NCBI GenBank assembly: GCA_031002005.1
Contig: JARYHS010008074.1
Span: forward strand, 280,427,930 to 280,491,929
Origin: Vandiemenella viatica
Taxonomy: Eukaryota > Arthropoda > Insecta > Orthoptera > Morabidae
Direction of reading: 5' to 3'
Length of the DNA stretch: 64,000 nucleotides
The translations under genes and the position numbers were made by a program. The notes below the pieces were generated by a model. The model was not told the origin of the DNA and did not search any database. It saw only the letters and a program-made list of their open reading frames with translations. Below, piece after piece: positions 1 through 12,238 of the stretch (positions within the stretch are counted from its first letter, which is position 1; each line of letters opens with the position of its first letter).

Positions 1-65
1 TCTGGCCTGAGGGTCCAAAATAAATTTTTTGCACCGGGGCCCTTGTTGACCTAGCTACGCCACTG
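1..65. mobile_element. Right end of a hAT-like miniature element (truncated by window edge)
   Basis: Read on the minus strand, the block ending at base 65 starts CAGTGGCGTAGCTAGG, which fits the 5'-YARNG start typical of hAT terminal repeats and which I recall as the end of common insect miniature elements. The other end lies outside the window, so neither the partner repeat nor the 8-bp target duplication can be checked. Confidence 0.45.
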
Positions 66-2319
66 ACAACGAGAACTGATTACGTTCAAAATACGACACA
101 CTAAGACATTACTTGTAGTTACGTACGAAAACTTTGACAATTGCTGTATTAAAATGGCTTCTACACGTTAGAGGCGTTAAAGTAGAGCTTTGATAGATGG
201 ATTCATGGAAAGGGAATTCACATTAAAACATAATTAAATCGCAATTTAGTTGTTTGTTGCTAAACCGATAATGCTGAAGCTCGACTTTAACACTTATACT
301 ATTATTTAACATTCCAAATTTCCAGTAAGCTGTTCCTACTGACTGTTGACATTACAATATCTAGGGTCGATAAGAAAATATTCAGATTAAGGGAACTTCA
401 TCCTTGAAAGTGATAGGCTCGACTGATTCCAGTCTTCCTTATCTAGACCACAAGAAAGCTTCCTACAAGTTCTGCCATCAGATTACGGCAAATGCTCACA
501 GTTAGCTATACAGAGAGATGAGATCTTGTGCTTAATAAAAGAGCTTAGAATGACGCTATAATACCAATACCAAATACGTTCCTCCACTGTGATTCATTAT
601 TTTTATTTATTAGTATTGATTGATTGCGAAATAGACAATGCTTCGCTGTCAATTTCCTTCCATATCAACTCTTAAAGTAGACGAATTCCTATTATAAATA
701 AATCCAATGCTTGAATAATTTGTTGAGCATATCCCTCGATAATTTATTCAAGTCTCATCAATCCTTTACCTAGATATAAAGGTTTTCCCACCCCCTTACG
801 CTTGATTTAAGTACCACTTTATGCTAATAGTTGTTTCTTTCTTTCAACGCACTCCACCTAATTCTTTACAAACATACGTCAAGGGCTTGTGACCAATATG
901 AGTCTCTTCTTCTGCCTCACGTTTTTCAGTGGGTTATTTAACAAACACTCACTAGATGAGCTCTTCGGTACTATCCACTAATAAATCTAGCTCTTTATTT
1001 ACACCAATTAGAACTCCTGTATTCTGTATAAATAAAGTGACCCCATTCTAACGTACATTTCTCAAGCAATGTCCTTACCAAGGTTTTCTAGCCTGACTCC
1101 TTCAGTTACCTCGCAAGGAAACATTGAGCGCAGAGACACCGTAGCATCAGATTACTACGACCAATATTAAATTGCCAATATCATTGCTGAAAACGTTTCG
1201 TACAGCCTACGCCTACAGTCTGTAATGTTTCGCCTTTGTATTCATTGGTTTTGTTTCGTTTTATTGAAAATTTAAAGATATTGTTGGATTTTAGCGCAAT
1301 AGGCAGAGTGAACCGTTAGAATTTCGAAGATGAGCCATGATATCACCAGTTCTCACCCATCCAACAAAAAGGTGGCTGCTGCTTTGTTTGTGTTGTATCG
1401 CAGATACTTTTTCCTACTCGAATTAAGTGGCTAACGCGGTCCTAACATGAGCCGACTTCGCCTAGGCCAACGGAGAGAACTGAACTTGAGGACACTCTGA
1501 ACGTCGAAGCTTTCAGGTGTGGGAGGCATCCAGGAAACAACGTGCATGTCGGCTATAAGATGCAAAGTTTCAACGATATTTGTAGTGGCATTCTACTGGC
1601 TCGTCAAGGAACAACCATGTACATTTAAGCTCCTAGTCTGACCGGGAATGTCAGATTTAGAACATGATTAATAAGTTTTGGTTGGTGAAGTACCTTAAGA
1701 GCAGATCGCCTTACATGAACTCAACACAGAACATCGTCTCCTCCGGCGGTTGCTAGATAAAAACTAATAGGTGAAATTTTTAATAGCCCGTCACTCAGTC
1801 CCTCAAAAAATGTAATCAGACTGAAAGACAAAATAACCTTAAGTTCACCATAGTCAGGAATTTTTTATGTAGAGATAAATTTTGATTCCAAAGGTGCAGT
1901 CAATGTAATATCGATCAGTTTGTTTCATGTTCTAATAATGATTTTTTAAAACATAAATGATCATAAAATCAGTTGAATTCAGTTTTGTATAGTCTTGTTC
2001 ATATCGTAATTTGAGTGAGCAAAACTTGAATTTCCAGCTATACTTTGTTATTTAATTAAATTTAATAATCCTTTAAAAATAAAGTAAAGTAACTTGTTTA
2101 TGTTGGTATCACCAGATACATGAACATTTCTAATAAGGTTTTTTTAGCACTCCATGGTGAGACATTTCAATGAAGTTTTCAGATTTTGGGCTTAAATACG
2201 CTACTATTTGTGAAAATTGTAACACCAAAAAGAAGATTACAATGAAACTTATTCCACAATTTAGGGACATGACAATATACAAATAATTATAATTATAGAT
2301 CTATATAATATTTACTTTG
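66..2319. other. AT-rich non-coding DNA downstream of the Kelch-like exons
   Basis: No open frame with coding character, no GC-rich exon-like block and no RNA gene is visible. From about base 1848 the sequence aligns with copy 2, which starts at 48321 directly after the N gap. Since the Kelch-like gene runs right to left, any propeller exons should lie here or further left; I see none. Confidence 0.6.
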
Positions 2320-2965
2320 ACTTGGGAAATCAATATTGTGTGAAACCGCCACCTACTACAATCAGACCATCTAGACGTCGTAGCATGGAATCAAAAAGGA
2401 GCTATATATACTGCTGGCGAACACACTGCCATGTGACAACGTACACAAAGCATCTGCAGCAGATGCAGGAGGACCAGAACGAACAAGTTTCAGACAGACT
2501 GTATCCTAGACATGTTCGATGGACGAAACGTCAATTGAAATTGGCCAGGGAAGCAGTGGTACTCGTCTCTTTGTAGAAAGCGTACACATTCTTTGCCATA
2601 CGTGGCAAGGGCAACTGACTGCAGGAGGGGCAGTGCCTCTGTTTTTAAAACCTCCATGTTGTAGTGGCCGTTTCTTAAGTTATCCTCAATACAAAAGAGG
2701 CGAGATCACATATCCAGTGGACCTCCAAACATGGCGTTTGTTCGTTATACCGCTCGACAATACAGTCTGCCAGATTACGGTCACACCGTAGCGTCGAAAA
2801 CGTACGCTGCTATCATTGTAGGACAAGTTGAAGCGGGACTCACGTGCCCATTGCAGTCTGAGGCACTGGTGGTCTCTGCTCAATAGACGCTGAAACAATG
2901 GCATGCCTGCCACCACTCCAACCCTCAGTAAACGGCATCACACTGCCAACGTAGACATGTCCACA
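2320..2965 (-). pseudogene. Fossil Tc1-like transposase, C-terminal part (copy 1)
   Basis: Read on the minus strand, this stretch aligns with the same fossil in copy 2 (48785-49380) and resembles the C-terminal catalytic part of a Tc1/mariner transposase, with decayed versions of the segment ending in the 'SPIEH' catalytic glutamate region. A better preserved relative lies on the plus strand at 35876-36140. Stops and frameshifts are frequent. In copy 1 the fossil is cut from its N-terminal half (5858-6190) by 2.9 kb of inserted DNA. The family call rests on pattern matching by eye. Confidence 0.6.
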
Positions 2966-3051
2966 CCATGGAGGAAGGAATATGGAGACGACGCAGGGGA
3001 CCTTCACCACGCATTGGAGTGAAACCGGGTAGAGAGAAGTGGGGTGGGGAG

Positions 3052-4629
3052 TAGGGATTGCAATGCAGCAAAGCGGGATCCCGCAATCCCGCGGAATCCC
3101 GCATCATTAGACAGTCTGGCGGATCCCGCACAAAATTAAGCGGATCCGCAATCCGCAAAATGCGGCGAAAACGAGTGTCAGTCTGCGTGACTCGCTGTCC
3201 CACTCGGTCTCTATCTGATGTACTGCACTGTTTGCATGTAACCCTTGCAGTTGGCATTTGACTCGTGTGAACAAACGTTTGTTTTTGTCAAACTTCGTCA
3301 TTCGTAAGTAAATAGGTACACTTTTACGTATTCATCAAAACTTACGTTTGTTTAAAGTACACATTTTTATAATTACGTTACGTATTTAGTACGATTTTCT
3401 AACCATATATTAAGTAGTTTTTATGTGTTGCACACGTTATCTGAACTACACAGTTACAGCTTTTTATCCACGGTTTCATTATTCCCATTTTCTGTATTTA
3501 CAGATAAAGTAATTGTGACAATTTCCTTATTAGCGGCTGAAAATTTGATTATTCGTTGATACGAAACTAATGTTATCGTAATTCTAACGATCGCGTACCT
3601 ATTTATTTAGCAGCTATCAAACGGCAATAGTATATCCTTTGACTTATTGTTGTTTTGACCGCCACCTCAATGCGTTTCTTTGACGAAAGCCACCTGCTTA
3701 CATGTGCCACGCAGGCTTTCGATTAATCCCTCTTTTCCTTGCTATTATTTCGACTAAAGGCAAAAAGAAGTTATAATGAAGTTTTCACGGGCGTATCGAC
3801 GAATTGTATTATAGGAACACCATACTTCCACGGCTGCCTCCGCCGTCTTCCTCACGTGTGAAATTTCGTGTTTTTACAATGAAATCCGGAGATACAACCT
3901 ATCAGGACTTCACCGCAATCATTTGCCGAGAGTCTCCTCTCACACTAAAAATTAATAATTTCCACTCTAAAAACGTCGTTACGTCACATAAGTAAAACTG
4001 AAATACTTGAATGTTTACGTGTTGGTGAGTAGTGTCTTTTAATAGCATTGAATCAACTGTAAGATCAATCAAGGAATCAGAAGATATAATAATGGATCCC
4101 ACAAAAACATTTCTTGTAAAAAAAAAAAAGGCCACTCTCGTGCTTGTGCAGTGATAAAAAGTTATGAAATCTTGTTCTGAGCCAAGTCTACACTTTACAG
4201 AGCATATTCACTTTGTGAAATGGAATGCTTTCTCTTTGTGCCATGAAACGTTTATTTAGAATTAAAAAATAAACTCTGGTAATTTGGCCACTAAGCAAAC
4301 CATGTTTTTAAACTTATGTGATGTATTGTAAACCTAACAATAAATATTTTCAATTTTTTGTTATTTATTTAAAAATTAGTTTAGATTAATAAACAAACAT
4401 GTAAAACCTCGAAATATACTTAAGACATGCTAAAAAAATTTAATGACATTTTGTCAATTAAAATATTGTTAACTGTTAATTTTTATTATTTAACATTAAA
4501 ATTGATTTATTAATTTAATTTATTAACGTTTTAAGTAATTATGTTTTAAATATATGCGTTAAAAATCTGTTTTCTCCAATCCCGCACGGATCCCGCGGGA
4601 TTGAAAACACTGTGGGATTGCAATCCTTA
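3052..4629. mobile_element. Non-autonomous hAT-type element, 1578 bp, 8-bp TSD
   Basis: The element starts TAGGGATTGCAATGC and its opposite strand starts TAAGGATTGCAATCC. Both fit the hAT terminal consensus 5'-YARNG. It is bounded by a perfect 8-bp direct repeat, GTGGGGAG, at 3044-3051 and 4630-4637, the duplication length of hAT insertions. Just inside each end lie clusters of CGGGATCCCGC / AATCCCGC words, which look like subterminal transposase binding repeats. The interior is AT-rich and holds no transposase frame, so the element must depend on a transposase supplied in trans. It is absent from copy 2. Confidence 0.85.
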
Positions 4630-4718
4630 GTGGGGAGGCCGCCATATTCCTCAGCCGTAGAAACACGGGGAAAAGGCACAAAAACCTCAAGGGAATCATA
4701 AGACAACCGTGGAACCGC

Positions 4719-4955
4719 AATTTGATGATGGATTACTATGTAACTCGACGAGACAGATCAAAAATGACGAATAAATTTTTTTGACATCGTGCTTAGTTCT
4801 CGAGATATACTGTCTCAAAAGTGAAAAGTTTCTGGTTGAAATTCAGAAGAAAAATTTTCCTAAGGTCAAATTTGATGACAGATTCTTATGTAACACGATG
4901 AGATAACTGGAAAGTAAAGAATATATATTTTTGATATCTCGCTTAGTTCAAATTT
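4719..4955. repeat. Degenerate tandem repeat, about 147-bp spacing, related to 44220-44560
   Basis: Two units start near 4719 and 4866. Both run from 'tttgatga' and 'tatgtaac' words through 'cgatgaga/cgacgaga' to a 'cgcttagtt/gtgcttagtt' end. The same word series appears at 44220-44290 and, inverted, at 44485-44570, so this is a dispersed repeat family. I see no coding frame or class-defining end. Confidence 0.5.
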
Positions 4956-5857
4956 GGGTGGTTGGGTTAGGCTAGGTCAATGTTTAAGAACTTTTTTTAA
5001 AAATTGAACCCTTCAAAAGACCTCATAGCTTCTGAGCTTACTCAGAAGATATTGTACTGTTGGTAGATATGTAACTTTGCTACCAAAATCAGTGGATTTA
5101 TCTTCTTACCATACATCAAAAGTCAGTAGCTTAGGTGGGAGTAGTTTAAATCGCGATACACATTGTGTCACTAACATAATGCTCATGGAATTAGTAACAA
5201 CTAATAATAAGTTGTTTTTCAACCCACCCACATTTCCAATAATATTGCCGCTACAAAATCAAACTGTGGGGGTAGATCTAAACACATTAAATGCATCGCG
5301 AACTACATTTCGAGTAACAACAACGTTTGCTTCATCAAGTTTAGTAGTTCACACAGCACAAATTATCACAATTAATTTCATCGTGCACTTTGAACGTAAA
5401 CTGAAACTGGACTAAAGTATGCACATTCACTGTATCGCGAGGTAAACTTGACCCTCTTCAATTAGACTTCCAATACTTGTTTAAAATAATGTGCAAAGTA
5501 GTAACATATGCTAATTGTCCACACTACACCATGAAATATTTTAGAATGACATTATACTGTTGCGGGCAATGAATAAATTTATAACGATAGTCCCTAATGT
5601 TGCAGTTACCTATCAGACACTTCAAGAACAATAATTACAATCTAACTTAATCATGAAACGTTATTCCAGGTTGTTTCCTATCTTGTCGGTTTGTGTAACC
5701 GTATGCGACACAACTTGGAATTATAAAAAAAAAAATTGAAATATTTGAAAATGAAATGTTCACAGCAGCATACACAGTGCAAACAGCCCAATGTTTTGGG
5801 GTGATTCCGACGGCCGCCGCGCATGCGCAGTAGGAGGCGAGTTTTTAGTTTCTTCCA

Positions 5858-6190
5858 TGCAGCCGACACTGTGGACAAAGCCATTCTGTCGGTTACAGCC
5901 ATGGGGACATGATGACGGTCATCCCGCGCTGTAGTCATATATTGTCCAGTACCCGCTCATCGCTGTGTACAATCCCCTTCTATCCACTGGTTTCACACGT
6001 GCTGTCGTAGCAACGCGGCATCTACGATCCGCAATATCACATTACGACAAACCTATTTCCCGGAGACCAATCATTGTGTCATTTTTGAACTCACTCACAT
6101 GCTGATATTGCGCCATTTGACGTCGACGAAGCTTATCGGTACTTCAACGTATCCACTTCGTTTGACGGTCCTGCAATAACTGAGCATTGT
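5858..6190 (-). pseudogene. Fossil Tc1-like transposase, N-terminal part (copy 1)
   Basis: On the minus strand this region reads as a decayed helix-turn-helix N-terminus of a Tc1/mariner transposase, with a recognisable 'EFKNDTMIGLRE' segment followed by the arginine-rich second helix region. The equivalent in copy 2 (about 49432-49765) is better preserved. In-frame stops interrupt it. Its C-terminal half lies at 2320-2965, beyond the 2.9-kb insertion. Confidence 0.6.
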
Positions 6191-6434
6191 GTAACATTGA
6201 CCTGTCGGCTCACACAAAAGAGGTGATGTTTTGTATACGTGCAAGTCATCCTTGTAGAATCTTAATCACTTATTATGATTCCACTGTCCTACACGTCCTC
6301 TGATTTTGGAGTGGTTCAGACTATTCCTTTCTGTCGTTGCAGTTTTCACAAACAGCAGTGTTTATATAAAATTACGTGACATTTCAAGTTTAACTGACAT
6401 GACACTGGTAATTGATAACGAGTTGAGCTGTTAC

Positions 6435-6714
6435 CTTCTCCAGGAAGTACTTGGTTTCGAGCAGGCCGAGGCGGACGGACTTGAGGAGTGGCAGGACGTA
6501 CTGGCGGCGCAGGTGCGGCTCGCTGGAGAGCCAGCGCAGCGCGCTCTCCCACGCCACCTCCTCCTTGCGCACGTTCAGGTCGTCGCTGGTCAGCAGAGAC
6601 TGCAGGTCGGCTGCAGACAGCAGCGGCAGCTCGTCGCTCTCCGTCGCCACCTGCGCGTAGTTGCGCAGCGCGAACCGCCGCGCTTTCTCCTCCAAGTCGC
6701 CACAGAAGTGGTCC
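6435..6714 (-). CDS. klhl10: Kelch-like protein (KLHL10-like), exon 4: BACK domain, copy 1
   Basis: This 280-bp exon encodes the BACK domain of a BTB-BACK-Kelch protein, the linker that helps such proteins bind Cullin-3 and present substrates for ubiquitination. Its acceptor (...tgtctcag) and donor (AAG|gtaaca) fit consensus. It enters one base into a codon, completing the AG left by the 11987-12238 exon, and leaves in phase 0. The translation begins DHFCGDLEEKA and contains 'SDDLNVRKEE', 'RWLSSEPHLRRQ' and 'SVRLGLLETKYFLEK', a full set of BACK landmarks with family-typical spacing. GC content is far above the flanking introns. The next exon, which should start the Kelch repeats, is not found in the 6.4 kb to the left. 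I assign KLHL10 (a testis-expressed CUL3 adaptor in other animals) from overall resemblance; another KLHL member is possible. Confidence 0.85.
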
Positions 6715-6845
6715 CTGAGACACCACGAGAACTGGCCTGTGACCACCAAATACGCACTTCCCCTACTGAGCATGCAGCTCGTCAAGAGAAGAACACCTTA
6801 TGGTATGCATGCATGGAGTGCATTAATAATCAAAGTTATTTAGAC

Positions 6846-7259
6846 CAGAGATGGCCGACCCGCGGCCCGCCATGAGTCAGCATGCGGCCTGTGGAGCTGG
6901 ATAATTATAAGCATCAACTTTAACTTTCAATGGTGGTATCAAACACTAAAACACTCAGTAAAGCTGATTCCGTAGGATGAAGAGTATTAAATTGCAGCAC
7001 GAGTCACTGATATTCATTTGGAGAACTTTTTGCGAGTAGCCACAACTTCTTTCGACATCAACATTGTTGCATTTATTTCTGCCAAACAAAGTAAAAAACA
7101 GCCTCAAGATAACTGTATTTTTAATATTTCACGAAATATTTCATTTTAATGTTTTTTCCTTTATAAAAATATTAATGTATTTGTTCCAAGAAAGTAGTGC
7201 ATGCCGCCCATTAAATTTCTAAAATTTGGCCAGGCTGCTGAAAAGGTTAGCCACCTATG
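6846..7259. mobile_element. hAT-type miniature element, 414 bp (copy 1)
   Basis: One end reads CAGAGATGGCCGACC and the opposite strand begins CATAGGTGGCTAACC, a hAT-like inverted repeat. Flanking 8-bp direct repeats ATTTAGAC (6838-6845) and ATCTAGAC (7260-7267) differ by one base. The same insertion is in copy 2 at 50409-50805, so it predates the separation of the two copies. There is no coding capacity. Confidence 0.7.
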
Positions 7260-10200
7260 ATCTAGACCTCTTAAAAAAACTAAATATTTAAAAACAGTCT
7301 AGTTATATATATTGTGCTTCATTGGAAGCTCAACGTAGTACTGTTATGTTCCATTTCAATGTAGAATATTAGAAAAAATATTATAGCAAACATGTGCCTA
7401 AGGATATATCTGATCTTATTGACGGGACAGGCATTAAATGCTACCTCAGGAAAGGTAAAACTTTTAGAAGAGATCTACATGATTCATTGTAAGAAAAGTC
7501 ACTCATAAAAAAATTACAAATATCATCAAGGTCATCAAATACTGAAACGTTACTCGAATCCACAACAGGTGATGGTTGGACAAAACCAGAAACTTTTAAC
7601 TTGTTTAAAGTATCGGTAATGAAATGAAACAAAATTTGTTTATCGGTTCCCTACGAATAGGAGAAAAGAACTTCGTGTCTTAAGAAACCTCTTCAACCAA
7701 TAATATTTAAATATTGTAATTCGTTAGTATATAACGTCCGTTATCTGATATATGAAGATTTCTTCTGTCTTCCGCCATCTAGATCTTCCGTAGTTAAACA
7801 ATACCTCTTGGGCTACAGAAAAATGTTATTGGTTGTGAGTAATGTTGGCACATTGGGGAACATTATGAAAGAAAATGACAGAAAATAGTGATTGCCTAGC
7901 TTAGAATCTACCTAATTAAAGAAAATAGGCTACTATTGACTTAATAATCTCATTTATTGATGACTGAGGTGTGTGTGAAATACAGTTCAGAGCGCGATCT
8001 GCAAGAATATCCCCCGAAATACTTTACAATAATAATGCTGGAACAGTTACATTGTATGTTGGTTAAACTAAATGCTACAACATATTATTTTACTGAGTGA
8101 AAGGCGAACTGGACATAGTTGAAGCGTGGTGATCAGGCTGAGCTAACGTGACGTGCTTTACATAATAACTGACCCATTTTGCGTGGTTGGTATCGATCGA
8201 CGAAGTGATGGCGAATATGGCCCTCTATGCCCTTTAAACACATCGGAGTTTTACGGCATAGATAGGTGTAACAACCTCTGACTTGACAACGCCTGACGCG
8301 AAGCTCAAGTAACTTCACAAAATATTATATCTAAATAATAATCTTAATTTCTTCCCAGTAAATATATACATATCCAAAACTATCTTCACAGTATCCTGAT
8401 GTAATACTCGAAATTTCGCCGTTGGACAATATTAAACATTAATGAATGATTTTAAAATATTAATTGAGGTATTAAATTGTAAGTGTAATAATTTTAATAT
8501 GCATATTTGCAGGCGAGCAAGAAGTTGGTTAAATAATAATCGTTAGTATAATGATTGATTAAAAGTGAGTCATATTGCTACAGGAGTCTCTCCCACTAGA
8601 TGCACCGCATTTCACATACTAAAGGAAATGAGCTCTTTTAGTTCAAAAAAACTTCGCAGTTTTCGAACATAGCATCTACTTGCCGCACCTCCCCGGTGGT
8701 AGACCTTGATAAGTTTTGTATCGTTTATGAATCAGAAAAGTCTCTGTTCTTCCATTGTGAAAGTTGCTCAGCGGCCGTTAACATCAGCTGGTAGGAGATC
8801 CGATAGCATTCTTGGCGTCACGGGAAGCCAAGGATAAAGTTCAGTCGATTTCGATTAAAGTTTACATAATTATTCCCCCGGCACACGATGTTATAGTATT
8901 CAGCTAAATTTTCTAGCATTTCTTCTCTCCCATTGTCCAGTCGAGTATAGTTAATGATAAATGTTGTTATTTGCCATTTATAATTGCTATTGTAACTATG
9001 AGTATAATTGCTTCTGGCAATATATTTAGTCCCATTTACTAATAATGTGTTTGGAACATTGAAATAATTTGTTGTGTAGAATTAAAATGTTAACAATTAT
9101 AACTTCGTGTAGTATTTATTACCTGGTGACAGGGTTTCCTACCGACTACGTTATCTATATCTATCGTAGTCACATATCCTAACCCGGTTATCCCACGAGA
9201 AACAAGGGATTCGAAGAAGACGCCTTAAGCCACAAGTCCGCTCATTTAAGAGCTTATTGAGCTATACTGAATCATTTAATGTGATTATATAATTAGATGG
9301 AATTGTTTGTAAGAACGCAGTGTAACTTGTGTGTAGGTAGTTCAGTTAGTAAAGCTGCAAATTTTTATGGCAATTAATTAATGTTTTCCTTTATCAGAAT
9401 ACTGTAACATTCTGAAGCTGAAATAGTGTTAACAGAACGTGTTCAACTCTGAAAAGTTCACCACTGTAATAATTATCCACCGACACCTGTTCCGCTTCCA
9501 GGAAGTACTAGCCCTATCTTCTGAAAAGATCTTTATGAACAATATTATACCATACCCACTCTTCTAAAACATTCCACTCATCGTGGAATAAATAAATAAG
9601 TTTTTCTCTCGCATAACAATGTACTAGTGTATCATACTCAAGAGAGTCTAAGCTCTACTATGCATCAACAGAATTTGAAATTTTATGAGATACCTCGTTA
9701 CATATGACAGACACAACTAGTGTGGTTTTTTTTTTTTAAGTTTTGGTTTAAATATGAATGTGATATTGAAAAGAGCGTCTGAATATTTTAAAGTTTTAAA
9801 TTCTGCACTAATCATCATTCAACCTTATATTTCAAGTTTTTCCGAACTATATAACAATAAAAATTATTTTTATTTAGGGTCTATCAATTCGTTCTCTTCT
9901 TCTAACTCGATATAAAAGGAATGTATCACCACTCAGGAACCTAAAAATTCACTCAAATGTTAGAACACCTGTACTGAATTTATTCATGCTTGTCGCTGCT
10001 CTGAAAATAATATCTTTTTGATATTACTGTGCGTTTTAGCTTAAACTCAGTCTCGAGCTGGTTTGCAATGAACAGGGTTCTCTTTTCTGTTCACTAACGT
10101 TCTAACGTATAGGTTCCCAACTCCAATGAGATGCGAAGAGATGTCTTGGTGAGGGTGTACGATACCCTACCACTACACCTGTAGAGGATACTTTTCGTTA

Positions 10201-11986
10201 CTTAATACTACTTAGGGTTTTATTCGGTTTTATAAAATCTAAGCTTTAATGGCGGTCACAAATCTGCCATTCAATCGAGAAAAAAAAATAATTGTTTAAA
10301 AAACATAAAAACTGACTTAAAAAAAAAAGCACCAAAAATTTTAAAATAACTTTATACCTTGCTTAGGAAAAAGTATATCTAAATGGACAATATTTTACAT
10401 TACTGTCATTGAAATTTTTACATTAATTAGTTATTTTTGGAGTCGGTGCCAGCTGTCACATCGCGAAGATCGAATTACTGAACTTCTTTTGGTGGAGTAC
10501 GGACAAAAATTCCTACAGCATGTCGTGATGCAGATAGTGTTATTGTGGGAGACAGCTTAGGGAAACAAATGAACAGTATTTTAATCTGTGGCTCGGCCTT
10601 ATTGGTCATACAGGCATATCTCTGGCGCTACAGTGTCAGTTGATAGCTTGCATCATGCAGTAAACGATTTACAGTTAGTATAATATCGGCGTATCATCTG
10701 TATGTTTCAGTTTTGTTGAAACATGTTTCTAGCATTATTTGTAGGTAAGCAGTAACACGATTTTTTTTATGTATTATTGTTATTCCTTATTGTTTTTCTT
10801 GCTTTGGCTGGCACCGACTCCAAAAATAACTAATTAATGTAAAAATTTCAATAACAGTAATGTAAAATGTTGTCTATTTAGATTTATTTTCCTAAGCAAG
10901 GTATAAAGTTATTTTAAAATTTTTAGTACTTTTTTTTAAGGCGGTTTTTATGTTTTTTAAACAATTATTTTATTTTTAAATTTTTAGTGGTATTATAGTC
11001 TGTTTTGTATTTTAAATATGTCGCAGTAGTTCCCAATTTGCGAACTTCCTGGTAACTCAGAGATTAAAGGGCTTTCTTTCAAAGAAGAATTCTGTCTTTA
11101 TATACCACAACAACTTCCATAACGAGGTTAATTGCGGGTTTTGTTAAGGAATGTCAGTTTACATTTTGGTCCAGGCTATGTTTCGACCTTATCATAACAT
11201 CTGTTAAAGCTGCTGGTCGATAACCGAAACATGTAACATTTGGTCGTTAATAATACCACATACAGAAATCTGTCTCTTGAATATATCTGTTTGCTCCGGC
11301 ATCACACAGAAAATATAGATTTTTAATTGGTTTTCGCAACATGAAAGCTTGGAATCCAAGTTGAAATCTGAAGTACATGTTGAGACATTATGACACATTT
11401 ATTTTATAAATATTATTCCATGACTTAAAAATAGCTTAATTGATTTTGACGGGATTTAAAACTGTGGATTTTTGTAACACTTGATGCTGACTTCTTCCAG
11501 CCTCGGACCACCCACTGACCAATTCTCTTCATAATCATCTCACTCAACTCATAGGTTTATCAGTCAGGGGACCCAGTGTTTGCTCGCATTACAAAACTTC
11601 AAGTTCACATCTGTATCTCACTTCTAACTGAAATCGTATCTATGTTGCAATAAACAGAAGCTTTTAGTCGATTTAATATTCAATTGTAGTAGACCAATAG
11701 CAAATCCCCCTGTAGCATGACACATCTGGTCCGACGCAGCCGACATATAGATGTTACTTAGAAACCAAGAGATGAAGACTCACGTGTCGCAAGTCTTAAT
11801 GAAATTAGTAAGAAAACGACCACGACAGCCATCCACAAAATATGGCCATTACACACCGTTAGAAGTATTATATCTCCTTTGCGACTCTTAGAATTGTTGT
11901 TTTTTTTTTGGGGGGGGGAGGAGGGAGTGGTTATAAAAACTTTGGGGACAACAAAATGATTTGATACGGTGGTTGTGTCGTGGTAC
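7260..11986 (-). other. Intron 3 of the Kelch-like gene, copy 1 (left of it the hAT element)
   Basis: The intron between the second BTB exon and the BACK exon spans 6715-11986. It is AT-rich and has no conserved coding block. It contains the hAT miniature element at 6846-7259, a 690-bp foldback element (10283-10973) and one copy of the GGTCCAGGCT motif (11167-11192). The short open frames here (for example 8133-8318 and 11204-11398 on the minus strand) show no known motif and are not preserved between the two copies. Confidence 0.7.
10283..10973. mobile_element. Foldback (long inverted repeat) element, copy 1
   Basis: Left arm 10283-10453 and right arm 10807-10973 are inverted copies of each other, about 170 bp long with scattered mismatches, separated by about 350 bp. 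The inner ends are a conserved GGAGTCGGTGCCAGC box. The spacer carries a short sequence that is open in copy 2 (54257-54457) but shortened in copy 1. The outer ends are A/T runs, and I cannot define a target duplication. It is present in both copies, so it predates their separation. Class is unknown: a foldback or terminal-inverted-repeat element is likely. Confidence 0.75.
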
Positions 11987-12238
11987 CTGGCGAAGACCAT
12001 GATGCCGAGGCAGTTGGCGACGCTGAGCGACTTCTCGAGGAAGCGGCAGCAGGCCTGCAGCAGCCCCAGCACGCTGAGGTAGTCCGCGGCGACCAGCAGG
12101 CCCAACACGTTCGTCTCGTCCACCTCCACCGAGCGCACGTACGCGAACTTGATGACGCTCGCCATGTCCTCAGACGTCACCCCCGGCACGTGCACGTCGG
12201 ACCGGAACGACGAGTGCAGCGTCGTGGTGAACAGAGCC
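11987..12238 (-). CDS. klhl10: Kelch-like protein (KLHL10-like), exon 3: second half of BTB, copy 1
   Basis: This 252-bp exon is bounded by a consensus acceptor (...tccacacag) and donor (GCCAG|gtacca). It encodes the second half of the BTB/POZ dimerisation domain: 'ALFTTTLHSSF', 'VTSEDMASVIKFAYV', 'NVLGLLVAADYLSVLGLLQ' and 'CCRFLEKSLSVANCLGI'. These are the helices that form the BTB dimer and the Cullin-3 interface in Kelch-like proteins. The exon takes one base to complete an Arg codon split with exon 2 and leaves an AG to be completed by exon 4, so all three exons are in phase. It is strongly GC-rich against an AT-rich background. Copy 2 (56026-56277) differs at four bases, one giving Lys to Arg. 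Confidence 0.9.

Larger units (their letters stand above)
2966..5857. other. 2.9-kb insertion in copy 1 splitting the Tc1 fossil
   Basis: Copy 2 is continuous across this point (about 49410-49430), whereas copy 1 carries 2.9 kb of extra DNA. The insert contains a complete hAT-type element (3052-4629), a degenerate two-unit repeat (4719-4955), and otherwise AT-rich sequence with no coding frame I trust. The open frame at 5077-5415 (112 codons) has no recognisable motif. I could not identify matching ends or a target duplication for the whole insert, so a deletion in copy 2 is also possible. Confidence 0.75.

Noticed and set aside
6306..6875. 189-codon plus-strand frame (and its copy-2 twin at 49869-50483)
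   Set aside because: It is the antisense shadow of the GC-rich BACK exon; the minus-strand reading has splice sites, phase and domain motifs.
8890..9125. Possible LTR ending before a 'tggtgac' primer-site-like sequence (also in copy 2)
   Set aside because: No paired LTR, no coding region and no target duplication could be found; signals are too weak to list as a feature.
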